From Treponema sp. (GTDB taxonomy: Bacteria > Spirochaetota > Spirochaetia > Treponematales > Rectinemataceae), in contig JAFIHQ010000103.1 of the NCBI GenBank assembly GCA_017849315.1, positions 1 through 15,009 on the forward strand: 15,009 bases of DNA, written 5' to 3'. The position numbers were made by a program, and so were the translations under genes. Positions 1 to 6,324 of the stretch are shown here, in pieces. Position 1 is the stretch's first letter. Each line of letters opens with the position of its first letter. Under the pieces are notes generated by a model. The model made no database searches. It saw only the letters and a program-made list of their open reading frames with translations, and was not told the DNA's origin.

Positions 1-579
1 CCTGGAAAACTGGATGGTGGTATGTGCGTCGTCCAGCCAGGTGACATTCATCAGTTCCTTCATGGGCGCTGCGTCGGCTTTTCCAAAGGCCACGGAAAGA
101 CCGCTCGTACCTTTTTCGCCGGGCAGGAGCATGTCCACGTTGCCATTCTTGTCTTTGTGATCTTTCAGTTTGAGCGACACAATATCGCCGCCAGCGTTGG
201 AAATCTGAGCGATAATTCGATTGGTCTCTACAGTGTAGACTTCCTCTTTGACGGGCATCGCTTCGGGCACGGCAGCCGTCTGGCCGCTCGTACCGCCACC
301 TGCAACAGAACTTGCCGGCACTGCTGGAAGGATATTGGTTGGTTGCCCACCTGCGACCGGCGCTGCCGCCGTCACGGACGAGTCCGGCGCACCCGGCGTA
401 CTGGAAGTTTGCGTCGTCTGCGTGCCCGCCGGCGAAGTCTGCACCTGCTTGGGCGGGAAAAGCACCGTGGTGAGGGTAAACCCGACGCCCATGACGAGCG
501 TGGACAGCACGACCGCCAGGATCATGTTTCGTGTTTCTTTTTTGTCTCGATAAGTAGTGGGATCGTTTAAGTCGTTCAT
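1..579 (-). CDS. yidC: Membrane protein insertase YidC, N-terminal part (cut by window edge)
   Basis: YidC inserts and folds inner-membrane proteins, alone or with SecYEG. Only the first 193 codons are inside the window and the frame is still open at base 1. The product starts MNDLNDPTTYRDKKETRN, followed by one hydrophobic segment at about residues 19-41 (MILAVVLSTLVMGVGF). Then comes a Ser/Thr/Ala/Pro/Gly-rich linker at about 43-110 and a beta-type stretch beginning VYTVETNRIIAQISNAGGDIVSL. This matches the N-terminal membrane anchor plus large periplasmic domain of Gram-negative-type YidC; the catalytic five-helix core lies outside. The ATG at 579 overlaps the yidD stop as ATGA, which supports this start and translational coupling. 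It is the last visible gene of rpmH-rnpA-yidD-yidC. The call rests on anchor/linker architecture and operon position, since the diagnostic core is not visible. Confidence 0.85.
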   Translation of the reverse strand, partial: MNDLNDPTTYRDKKETRNMILAVVLSTLVMGVGFTLTTVLFPPKQVQTSPAGTQTTQTSSTPGAPDSSVTAAAPVAGGQPTNILPAVPASSVAGGGTSGQTAAVPEAMPVKEEVYTVETNRIIAQISNAGGDIVSLKLKDHKDKNGNVDMLLPGEKGTSGLSVAFGKADAAPMKELMNVTWLDDAHTTIQFSR

Positions 580-818
580 GGTACTGGGTCATATCCTCCC
601 GGATTTCTGGGATGGCAGCGCAGAATTCTTCTTACTGCCAGGTAGCCGCCCTTAAGAGGGCCATATTTTGAGATAGCTTGATACGCGTAGGTCGAACAGG
701 TCGGGTAGAATCTGCACGTTGGAGGAAAGAGCGGGGATATAGCTATCTGATAAACTTTTATGAGCAAAAGAAAGGGAAAAGAAATCACTTTCTTGAGTAT
801 GTTGGGGACGGTACTCAT
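576..818 (-). CDS. yidD: Membrane protein insertion efficiency factor YidD
   Basis: An 80-residue protein of the YidD (DUF37/Haemolytic) family, a small membrane-associated protein that helps YidC-dependent insertion. The family signature is complete: an amphipathic N-terminus (about residues 8-32), CRFYPTCSTYA in the middle, and RCHPRNPGGYDPVP at the C-terminus. Length is typical. The ATG overlaps the rnpA stop as ATGA (815-818) and its own stop overlaps the yidC start as ATGA (576-579), so all three are probably translationally coupled. The invariant cysteines of the family are present. Confidence 0.96.
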   Translation of the reverse strand: MSTVPNILKKVISFPFLLLIKVYQIAISPLFPPTCRFYPTCSTYAYQAISKYGPLKGGYLAVRRILRCHPRNPGGYDPVP

Positions 819-1165
819 TGTAGTATACCTGCTTTGTTGAGCAGAAAAAGCAGAGAAGAATTTATTTCGTCAAAGGACGCATGCTCCGGGTACAGCACCA
901 AAGCAACATCGTAACCCGGGGCGACACGGTGCTTGTTGAGCCTCCAAGCCTCGCGGGCTCTTCTTTTGGCCGTGTTGCGTTCCACGGCGCCCCTGAACGA
1001 CCGAACGGTAACAAAGACCACACGTGTCACTGGCAGGTCGTTCTTGACGACCCTGATATCCATCCCTCGATACGAAATCCGCTTACCCTGACGAAAAATC
1101 CTATCAATTTCCGCTTTTTTCCGGACCTTTTCAGCCTTCGGAAAGGTATATCGGCGCTCTTCCAT
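815..1165 (-). CDS. rnpA: Ribonuclease P protein component RnpA
   Basis: Protein subunit of RNase P, which binds the catalytic RNA (RnpB) and the 5' leader of pre-tRNA. The 116-residue product begins MEERRYTFPKAEKVRKKAEIDRIF. It carries the family's conserved basic motif VERNTAKRRAREAWR, which forms the RNA-binding helix (RNR motif). I chose the ATG at 1165 because the RRYTFPKAEKV block lies at the normal distance from it. A TTG at 1186 in the same frame would start 2 nt after the rpmH stop and has no ribosome-binding site. A GGGGG run lies just upstream of the ATG, unusually close. It sits 23 nt after rpmH, and its stop overlaps yidD as ATGA. The start codon is the only uncertain point. Confidence 0.93.
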   Translation of the reverse strand: MEERRYTFPKAEKVRKKAEIDRIFRQGKRISYRGMDIRVVKNDLPVTRVVFVTVRSFRGAVERNTAKRRAREAWRLNKHRVAPGYDVALVLYPEHASFDEINSSLLFLLNKAGILQ

Positions 1166-1188
1166 TTCCCCCGTCCGGGGAGCCAACG

Positions 1189-1344
1189 TCAGTATTTCTT
1201 GTTCTCGTCGGCGACCGTGAGTTTGGCCCGACCTTTGGCTCTTCGTCGTTTAAGGACCAGGCGTCCACCTTTGGTACTCATGCGGGCACGAAAGCCAAAT
1301 TTCCTATTCCTCTTGACTCTGCTAGGCTGATAGGTGCGCTTCAT
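1189..1344 (-). CDS. rpmH: 50S ribosomal protein L34
   Basis: A 51-residue, very basic protein beginning MKRTYQPSRVKRNRKFGFRA, continuing RMSTKGGRLVLKRRRAKGR: the unmistakable L34 pattern (normal L34 is 44-50 residues). The C-terminal tail KLTVADENKKY is slightly extended. An AAGGAG Shine-Dalgarno lies 9 nt before the ATG. It is the first gene of the rpmH-rnpA-yidD-yidC set and lies on the side of the origin where this cluster is classically found. The gene is short and easily missed by ORF-length cut-offs. Confidence 0.97.
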   Translation of the reverse strand: MKRTYQPSRVKRNRKFGFRARMSTKGGRLVLKRRRAKGRAKLTVADENKKY

Positions 1345-1451
1345 GGCAACTTACTCCTTCATTCTATAGGCGACGGCACCAAAGCGCCGATCGATTTCTT
1401 GGTTCATACTTCTGCGCAAAAATAGCAAAAATGACTATACGCAGGTTCGTG

Positions 1452-1481
1452 AGTATAAATCGCTTGGCATCGCTTCGTCAA
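1452..1481 (-). promoter_or_regulatory. Sigma-70-type promoter for the rpmH operon
   Basis: On the minus strand TTGACG (1481-1476) is separated by 18 nt from TATACT (1457-1452); each hexamer has five of six consensus bases. The -35 box overlaps the last codon and stop of dciA (1478-1480). Predicted transcription would start near 1445, giving a leader of about 100 nt before rpmH. No terminator is seen between dciA and rpmH, so read-through from the dnaN-recF-dciA unit is also possible. Confidence 0.6.
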
Positions 1482-1795
1482 TTCCTCGAAGCCTGGCCGT
1501 TGCCAATGACAAACGAGATGCTCTTTATGCCAAGATCCGGGTAGCGCCGCTGGACTTCAGCAAGAATTTTCTCCTGATGCAGCTGTAAGAGCTGAATCCA
1601 GCCCGAATGCTCGGCCTCAACGATGAGCATGTTGTGCCGAATTTCCTTCGGCCGCGAATGGTCGCCTAAGCGCGACCCGGCTATGCTGCGCCAGGAGTCA
1701 CTCAATTCGACATAACTTGCACCTTTTGCGGCAATCTCGCTGTCGAAAAAGGCGGAAAGGAGTTCAGAGGCTTTTTTGACTCTCGAATCGTCCAT
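1478..1795 (-). CDS. dciA: DciA/DUF721 family replicative-helicase operator
   Basis: A 105-residue protein with the DUF721 pattern. A short N-terminal helix leads into LSDSWRSIAGSRLGDHSRP (about 31-49), then the beta strand MLIVEAEHSGWIQLLQLHQEKIL (about 56-78) and a C-terminal segment PDLGIKSISFVIGNG. The conserved Trp, Gly, His-(S/T)-x-P and the SxW in the second block are all present. In bacteria without DnaC or DnaI, DciA interacts with DnaB and helps load it at the origin (established for the family). Its position next to recF-dnaN-dnaA fits that role. The ATG at 1795 lies inside recF (32-nt overlap) and is preceded by AGGG; there is no later plausible start before the conserved block. 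Confidence 0.85.
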   Translation of the reverse strand: MDDSRVKKASELLSAFFDSEIAAKGASYVELSDSWRSIAGSRLGDHSRPKEIRHNMLIVEAEHSGWIQLLQLHQEKILAEVQRRYPDLGIKSISFVIGNGQASRN

Positions 1796-2942
1796 CGCGT
1801 ACCCTGTATACCAATGTACTTCTGTCCACGTAATCCTGCCAGGGTTCTTCCGGCAAAAAGGTAAAAAACCGCTGAGCGCCCTCGCCCGTGGCAGGGAGTA
1901 GCTCGAGAAGGCGGCGCCGCCGGCCCACGTCCAGCTCCAAAAGCACGTCGTCCAGCAGAAGGACCGGCCAGCGCGGCCCCGCCCACACGCTTGCCGTGCG
2001 CTGCTTTTGGCCGTACAGGCGCGCTTGGAGGATGCGCAGCACGAGCGAGATGAGGCGCAACTGGCCGGTCGACGCCTTTTCGGCAAAATTTTCGCCTTTG
2101 CTGCGGAAAATCCACTTGTCGCGGTGGGGGCCTGTCCGCGACGTGCCCAAAATCACTTCCTCGGGCCGGCGGCGCCGCAAGTACGCAAGTAGCCCCTCCT
2201 CGGAGGGGTCTTCGATCAGGTCTTGGGGCCAACTTGGCATATAGTCCAAGGTAACCGGCTCTCCAAGCATCGCGACATGCTCGTACGCCTCGCTAAAGGG
2301 GTCCTTAAAGCTCTCAAAAAGCCGCCTGCGCTCTTCCATGAGCTCACGGCCATGGCGCACATATTGCAGGTCGAGCGCATCCAGCATCTCATAGGCGCTC
2401 TCTTTGAGTGCAGCATTGCGCTGTTTTAGGGCCCTTTTGTAGCTGCGCAGGGTGTCGATATAGCCCAACGAAAGCATTCCGGCGCACTGATCGAAAAAAA
2501 ACCGGCGCCGTTCCGGGTCTCCAGCCGCAAAAGAAAAGTCTTCATGGCAGAATATTACCGCAGGATTGTGAGCCACGAGCTCTTTTCTGTCCCGCAGGGT
2601 CTTGCCATTCAGGCTAATTTCCTTGCTGTGCCCGCTCATTACAACCGCGAGTTCGTCGTATGGCTGGGCTTGCACTTCGTCGGCCACTTGCGCTTCGTTG
2701 CTCTCTTGCTCACCGTTGCTCCACAGCGCATGGAGTGCAAAGCCGTCCGCCCCCTTGGCCGGTATGAGCGGATCCACTTGCCCGCGAAAAGAAGACCCAT
2801 AACACAGGTAGTAAAGCGCTTCCAGAAAATTGGTCTTGCCCTGTCCGTTCTCTCCAACGAGGAAAATCTGTTCTGAGTCCGTTGGGATCTCCGCGTCTGC
2901 AAGGTTGCGGAACGAAGCGACGCGAACTTTTCTAAACGACAT
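1764..2942 (-). CDS. recF: DNA replication and repair protein RecF
   Basis: An SMC-like ATPase that works with RecO and RecR to load RecA at gaps in duplex DNA. Of 392 residues, the Walker A motif GENGQGKT is at 30-37, following MSFRKVRVASFRNL. GTSRTGPHRD is at 266-275, the ABC-type signature STGQLRLISLVL at about 291-302, and Walker B PVLLLDDVLLELD at about 326-338. A low-conservation linker, SNGEQESNEAQVADEVQAQP (about 75-94), makes it slightly longer than the usual 360-375. Start ATG at 2942 lies 30 nt after the dnaN stop; no strong Shine-Dalgarno is visible. The 3' end overlaps dciA by 32 nt. Order dnaN-recF-dciA indicates one operon. Confidence 0.96.
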   Translation of the reverse strand: MSFRKVRVASFRNLADAEIPTDSEQIFLVGENGQGKTNFLEALYYLCYGSSFRGQVDPLIPAKGADGFALHALWSNGEQESNEAQVADEVQAQPYDELAVVMSGHSKEISLNGKTLRDRKELVAHNPAVIFCHEDFSFAAGDPERRRFFFDQCAGMLSLGYIDTLRSYKRALKQRNAALKESAYEMLDALDLQYVRHGRELMEERRRLFESFKDPFSEAYEHVAMLGEPVTLDYMPSWPQDLIEDPSEEGLLAYLRRRRPEEVILGTSRTGPHRDKWIFRSKGENFAEKASTGQLRLISLVLRILQARLYGQKQRTASVWAGPRWPVLLLDDVLLELDVGRRRRLLELLPATGEGAQRFFTFLPEEPWQDYVDRSTLVYRVRDGRFESQKSL

Positions 2943-2972
2943 CGATGCCCGACTCTGCTTTTGGCCCTTTTC

Positions 2973-4079
2973 TCAGTCTATCTGCATTGGCATGACAACG
3001 TGGAAGTAGTCGCTTGCCGGCTCCGGTCTCACAATGATAGCCCGCGACGGCTCGCTGAATTCCACGGTTACGGTATCGGACTCCATGGCTCGCAGTGGTT
3101 CTTCTATGTAGCGGTAATTGAGGGCGATCATGGTGTCTTCGCCGTCGTACTCGCAGGCAATCTCTTCTCGTGCCGCACCCAGTTCCGTTTCTTCGGAAGA
3201 AAGTGTCAGGGTTCCCATGCTGAGCGAAAAGAAGGTTCTGTTGGATTTCTGTTCCACAAATATGGAAACACGTTTGAGCGCTTCAAGCAAGTCCGCTTTC
3301 TTGACAGAGAATTTCTGCTTGAGATTTTGTGGTATAACTTTTTGATAGTTAGGGAATTGTCCCTCTATAAGCGCGCTTGAAATCTGATACGCGTTGAATC
3401 TGAAAAAGATATTCTTGTCGGTAATAGCAATAGACAGCATCCCTTCTTCGGACAGTCGCTTGTTAAGAATGCCGAGGACTTTGATTGGAATGATGATGGG
3501 CCTAAAATCGGGAACCCCTGTTACCATCGGGTTTTTGATATATGCAAGACGCCTGCCGTCAGTAGATACCATGATAAGTTCGCCATCCTGAGCCTTCTCC
3601 ATGAAGACGCCATTCATAAAATACCGCGTTTCGTCGGTAGAGACAGCAAAGAGTGTCTGGGCGACCATGCGTCTAAACTCCTTGGAAGCAATATCGAAGT
3701 AACTTTTTTCCTCAGCCCTGGGCAGTTCCGGATATTTTTCTCCGGAGAGAGTCTTAAGTTGGAACCTGGCTTTCTTGGAAGCCGGTCGCAAAACCGCCCT
3801 GCTGCCGTCCTGTTCCACGGTTATGTCGCCCTCAGGCAGTGAAGCCAGAATGCCAGTGAGCTTATCACAGAATACCGTCATGGCCCCGGGAACGACGTCA
3901 GAAATGGGAATCGAGGTCTCCAAGCTCACCTTTACGTCGGTCGCCCTGATGACGAGTTTGGAATCCGTGACCTCTAAATACACGTTGGACATTATAGAAA
4001 GCGCGTTTTTTGAGGCTATGATTTCCTGTGCAAAGGCTATTTCACGTAGAAGACTGTTCTTATCACAGGTGAACTTCAT
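2973..4079 (-). CDS. dnaN: DNA polymerase III beta subunit (sliding clamp)
   Basis: The ring-shaped clamp that tethers DNA polymerase III to DNA. The 368-residue product begins MKFTCDKNSLLREIAFAQEIIASKNALSIMSNVYLEV, typical of domain I. The middle domain includes RMVAQTLFAVSTDETRYFMNGVFM and ELIMVSTDGRRLAYIK. The end, EPASDYFHVVMPMQID, is a recognisable variant of the family's C-terminal (Y)xxVVMPMR-type strand. The frame stays open upstream to 4376, but I start at 4079: MKFxxxK is the conserved N-terminus, a GGGGG run lies 5 nt upstream, and the upstream extension crosses the non-coding origin region. It is separated from dnaA by a 330-nt gap with origin features, and followed 30 nt later by recF. 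Confidence 0.96.
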   Translation of the reverse strand: MKFTCDKNSLLREIAFAQEIIASKNALSIMSNVYLEVTDSKLVIRATDVKVSLETSIPISDVVPGAMTVFCDKLTGILASLPEGDITVEQDGSRAVLRPASKKARFQLKTLSGEKYPELPRAEEKSYFDIASKEFRRMVAQTLFAVSTDETRYFMNGVFMEKAQDGELIMVSTDGRRLAYIKNPMVTGVPDFRPIIIPIKVLGILNKRLSEEGMLSIAITDKNIFFRFNAYQISSALIEGQFPNYQKVIPQNLKQKFSVKKADLLEALKRVSIFVEQKSNRTFFSLSMGTLTLSSEETELGAAREEIACEYDGEDTMIALNYRYIEEPLRAMESDTVTVEFSEPSRAIIVRPEPASDYFHVVMPMQID

Positions 4080-4409
4080 CTTTTCCCCCTGAATTTCTAC
4101 CCGATAGGCATTCTGATATTTCATTCTAACAGGAACGTCCCATTTTTGAAACTGGCTTCTTTGCGTTTTTTCTTTTTCTTCTCTCTGTTGTTGTTTTTTT
4201 ATAGTTATAAATAAGAGTAATAATAGTAATAGTATCGGAAAGTTTGTGGAAAAGCTATTTAACTGTTTTTTGCATATAAAAATATATGCTGTGCAAAACT
4301 TGTTGATTTCTTGTATTCTCTGTCCACAGTTTCCACAGGCTGGAAAGTTTTCCACAAGGCGTATGTGTTTTTGCACCGATTCTCAATGTGTTATCAACGG
4401 GATGAGCTG
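4080..4409. other. dnaA-dnaN intergenic region, second lobe of oriC
   Basis: A 330-nt gap without a gene. It contains DnaA-box-like 9-mers: TTTTCCACA on + at 4348-4356; weaker GTTTCCACA (4329-4337) and CTGTCCACA (4320-4328); and TTTTCCACA on - at 4245-4253. Next to the last box is a row of TA(A/G) triplets (4218-4232). Between about 4153 and 4200 the minus strand is almost all purine (runs of AAG, GAGA and A6), directly between the triplets and dnaN. A weak dnaN promoter candidate on the minus strand is TTTCAA-N17-TAGAAT, ending roughly 55 nt before dnaN. The layout resembles the Bacillus subtilis origin, where dnaA lies between two box clusters and unwinding occurs on the dnaN side. Confidence 0.65.
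4218..4253. other. Putative basal origin-unwinding element (DnaA box plus DnaA-trios)
   Basis: The plus strand reads TAATAATAGTAATAG at 4218-4232, five consecutive triplets of the form TA(A/G). A 12-nt spacer containing CGG follows, then a DnaA box (TTTTCCACA on the minus strand, 4245-4253). In B. subtilis the unwinding element is a DnaA box, a short GC-containing spacer and repeats of 3'-(G/A)AT-5' onto which DnaA extends as a filament on single-stranded DNA. The triplet phase, order and spacing here match that arrangement. The assignment is by pattern only. Confidence 0.55.
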
Positions 4410-5933
4410 TCAGCTGGGTTCGCTTTGTCGTGCCGAAGCCAGGAGCCTTTGGATTTCTGCATCAAAACTCGGGTCGAACTTGACCATTTGCTCAATCTTT
4501 TGGCAGGAGTGCATCACGGTAGTGTGGTCGCGTCCTCCAAATTCCACGCCTATTTCGGTGGTGGAGTATTCGGTGACTTCACGGATGACGAACATGGCGA
4601 CCTGCCTGGCGAAGGCGACGTTCTTACTGCGCTTTTTGCCTTTGAGATCGGACAGGGAGAGTTTGTAATTATCTGCCACCATGCGAATTATAGAATCGAC
4701 CGTGATGACGGAGTGTTTTTTTGTGTTGAACATTTCCTTAAGAAGATTTTTCGCAATGTCGACGGTAAGGTCCTTATGGACGAGATCAGCATACGCGATA
4801 ATCTTCGTCAGGCAGCCCTCGAGGTCCCTGACGTTGGAGGACACGTTGTTTGCAATAAGGTCGATCACGTCTTCTGACACGGCAACGTTTTTGGTGGACT
4901 GAAGGAGTTTTTGTTTGAGGATAGCGACGCGCGTCTCGTACATAGGCGGCTGGACGTCGACCACGAGGCCTTTGTCAAAGCGGCTCTTAAGGCGGTCGGA
5001 GAAGTCTTTGAGCTCGTTGACGTGTCTGTCCAGGGTAAAGACCATCTGGCGCTCTGAGTCGTAGAGGGCGTTGAATGTGTGGAAAAGTTCTTCCTGGACG
5101 CCGGGCTTATTCTGGAGGAAGTGTATGTCGTCTATGAGTAGAATGTCGGCCCCTCGATACTTGTTTTTGAATTCGTGGGTGGACCGGTCGTGAATGGTCT
5201 GAATGAACTCATTCGTAAAGTCTTCTGCAGTAATGCAGATTACTTTCATGGATGGATACGTCTCTGCCACGGAGTTGCCTATAGCATGCATAAGGTGAGT
5301 CTTACCCAAGCCAACGCCGCCATAGATGAGAAGGGGATTGTAAACCCTGGCTGGGGACTTGGCGACCGCTTCTGAAGCGTTAAATGTAAAACGGTTGTTG
5401 TCTCCGACAATAAAGTTGTCGAAGCGATAGTTAGGTCTGAGCGAGGAGCGGCCTCTTGGGCCTTCTTCTGCAGCAATGGCGCTGTTTGGGCGGTCGCTTG
5501 TATGATTCAGAGCAGGCCTCGTGTCCTCTGTATCGAATTCGTCTTCGTCTTCGACATCAACATCGTTTCTCTTGTTGACATAGAAAGAGCGAACGCCGGA
5601 GTGTTGGATCGGTCGGGGATCGACTTCTATGTTTGCCTCGGGGTTTGCGGCTGACTCTGGAGTTACGGCGCCGAAGGGGCTGGGCTTAGCTGCTACTACG
5701 GCAAGCAAAAGATCGAGTTCGGTAAGGGACTTGAGGATGTCGAGCATAAGGCTGCGGTATTTTCGTTCGAACTGGTCGCGCAGAAACGAATTGGGAGCGG
5801 TGACGGTGAGGGTAGTACCGTCGAAGGATTGGTAGCTTAGGCGGAACCACATGAGAAACTCCTGTTCCGGTAATTGTTTGCGTGCGACAGAGAGTGCTTC
5901 TTCCCAGATCGCCGAGCCGTCAAAATCCTGCAT
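4410..5933 (-). CDS. dnaA: Chromosomal replication initiator protein DnaA
   Basis: AAA+ initiator that binds DnaA boxes and melts oriC; 507 residues. Domain I (about 1-80) holds IWEEALSVARKQLPEQEFLMWF. Domain II (about 81-165) is a low-complexity linker with a strongly acidic patch, DVDVEDEDEFDTED (124-137). Domain III has Walker A GGVGLGKT (205-212), Walker B ILLIDDIHF (264-272) and the RLKSRFDKGL arginine-finger motif (about 314-323). Domain IV has the helix-turn-helix signature FGGRDHTTVMHSCQKI (465-480). The sensor-1 stretch reads FTLDRHVNEL where most DnaAs have T(S/C)DRP. Start ATG 5933 is preceded by GAGGGA. It is divergent from gyrB across the main origin gap. Two DnaA-box-like sites in the leader suggest autoregulation. 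Confidence 0.98.
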   Translation of the reverse strand: MQDFDGSAIWEEALSVARKQLPEQEFLMWFRLSYQSFDGTTLTVTAPNSFLRDQFERKYRSLMLDILKSLTELDLLLAVVAAKPSPFGAVTPESAANPEANIEVDPRPIQHSGVRSFYVNKRNDVDVEDEDEFDTEDTRPALNHTSDRPNSAIAAEEGPRGRSSLRPNYRFDNFIVGDNNRFTFNASEAVAKSPARVYNPLLIYGGVGLGKTHLMHAIGNSVAETYPSMKVICITAEDFTNEFIQTIHDRSTHEFKNKYRGADILLIDDIHFLQNKPGVQEELFHTFNALYDSERQMVFTLDRHVNELKDFSDRLKSRFDKGLVVDVQPPMYETRVAILKQKLLQSTKNVAVSEDVIDLIANNVSSNVRDLEGCLTKIIAYADLVHKDLTVDIAKNLLKEMFNTKKHSVITVDSIIRMVADNYKLSLSDLKGKKRSKNVAFARQVAMFVIREVTEYSTTEIGVEFGGRDHTTVMHSCQKIEQMVKFDPSFDAEIQRLLASARQSEPS

Positions 5934-5999
5934 GTTCCCTCAAAATACCCAGGTTGTTCTCAAAATTTCCACAAGTTTTCCACAAGTGACGTTTATAGA

Positions 6000-6027
6000 T
6001 GTATAACAAGAGTTTCGGATTTGGCAA
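6000..6027 (-). promoter_or_regulatory. Candidate dnaA promoter
   Basis: On the minus strand TTGCCA (6027-6022) is followed after 16 nt by TATACA (6005-6000). A second TTGCCA lies at 6034-6029. Transcription would begin near 5993, about 60 nt before the dnaA ATG, so the leader would contain two DnaA-box-like sites (5976-5984 and 5965-5973). That fits known dnaA autorepression, but the -10 box is weak. Confidence 0.4.
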
Positions 6028-6090
6028 GTGGCAATCCGGCAAAAAACCGACAAAATTTTAAAGCTGTATAGCAAACACAGAGAATGAAGT

Positions 6091-6137
6091 TTTGTAAATT
6101 CTAATATAGAAAATATATATTTTTTCGATTTTTCCAA
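6091..6137. other. AT-rich stretch, candidate DNA unwinding element
   Basis: A 47-nt run of roughly 90 percent A+T, including AAAATATATATTTTTT. It lies between the dnaA promoter candidate and the phased DnaA-box array in the main origin gap. No coding frame covers it. Either this stretch or the triplet element at 4218-4232 could be the site of first melting; the sequence does not decide. Confidence 0.5.
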
Positions 6138-6188
6138 GGTGCACTGATAAAAGCTGCGTAAGTCCTGTCAACAAAAAGTTTTTTGGGG

Positions 6189-6240
6189 TTTTCAACAGAT
6201 TTTTCCCAGATATCTACAAGTTATGCACAAGTTATCCACA
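6189..6240 (+). repeat. Helically phased DnaA-box array
   Basis: Two perfect DnaA boxes, TTATGCACA (6221-6229) and TTATCCACA (6232-6240), plus a degenerate box ATATCTACA (6210-6218), all in the same orientation and starting exactly 11 bp apart. A further weak match, TTTTCAACA (6189-6197), lies 21 bp upstream, two turns away. Such one-turn phasing places DnaA protomers on the same DNA face and favours filament assembly. Confidence 0.8.
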
Positions 6241-6283
6241 GGATTCCGCTTTTGGCTGGGCAAATGTGCATGCGGTGGCTTGC

Positions 6284-6312
6284 TTTACTCAAAGGGGTGA
6301 AATCGATATAAT
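6284..6312 (+). promoter_or_regulatory. gyrB promoter with perfect -10, start site very near the ATG
   Basis: TTTACT (6284-6289) is followed after 17 nt by a perfect TATAAT (6307-6312). Transcription would begin at about 6318-6320, leaving only 5-7 nt before the gyrB ATG at 6325, so the mRNA would be almost leaderless. A GGAAAG stretch (6313-6318) could serve as a weak ribosome-binding site only if transcription starts upstream. Confidence 0.6.
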
Positions 6313-6324
6313 GGAAAGACTAAT

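Larger units (their letters stand above)
5934..6324. other. oriC: dnaA-gyrB divergent intergenic region
   Basis: A 391-nt gap without a gene. From the dnaA side it holds ATTTCCACA (5965-5973) and TTTTCCACA (5976-5984), 11 bp apart; a dnaA promoter candidate (6000-6027); an AT-rich stretch (about 6091-6137) that could be the melting region; then an array of DnaA boxes ending in perfect TTATGCACA and TTATCCACA (6189-6240); and the gyrB promoter (6284-6312). Transcription direction switches here from leftward (dnaA side) to rightward (gyrBA), as expected where replication forks diverge. The 14-mer AAGTTTTCCACAAG occurs both here (from 5974) and in the dnaA-dnaN gap (from 4346). Confidence 0.85.

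Noticed and set aside
22..570. Open frames on the plus strand (22-570 and 248-553)
   Set aside because: They lie antisense to yidC, whose minus-strand frame has the right anchor and linker pattern and ATGA coupling to yidD.
1166..1186. TTG start of rnpA at 1186
   Set aside because: No ribosome-binding site, only 2 nt after rpmH, and adds seven residues not typical of RnpA.
1374..1390. Small hairpin in the rpmH leader (GGCGC/GTGCC)
   Set aside because: Only five pairs with one G-U and no U tract; too weak to call an attenuator.
4080..4376. N-terminal extension of dnaN
   Set aside because: Low-complexity translation of origin and purine-tract DNA; the conserved MKF start is at 4079.
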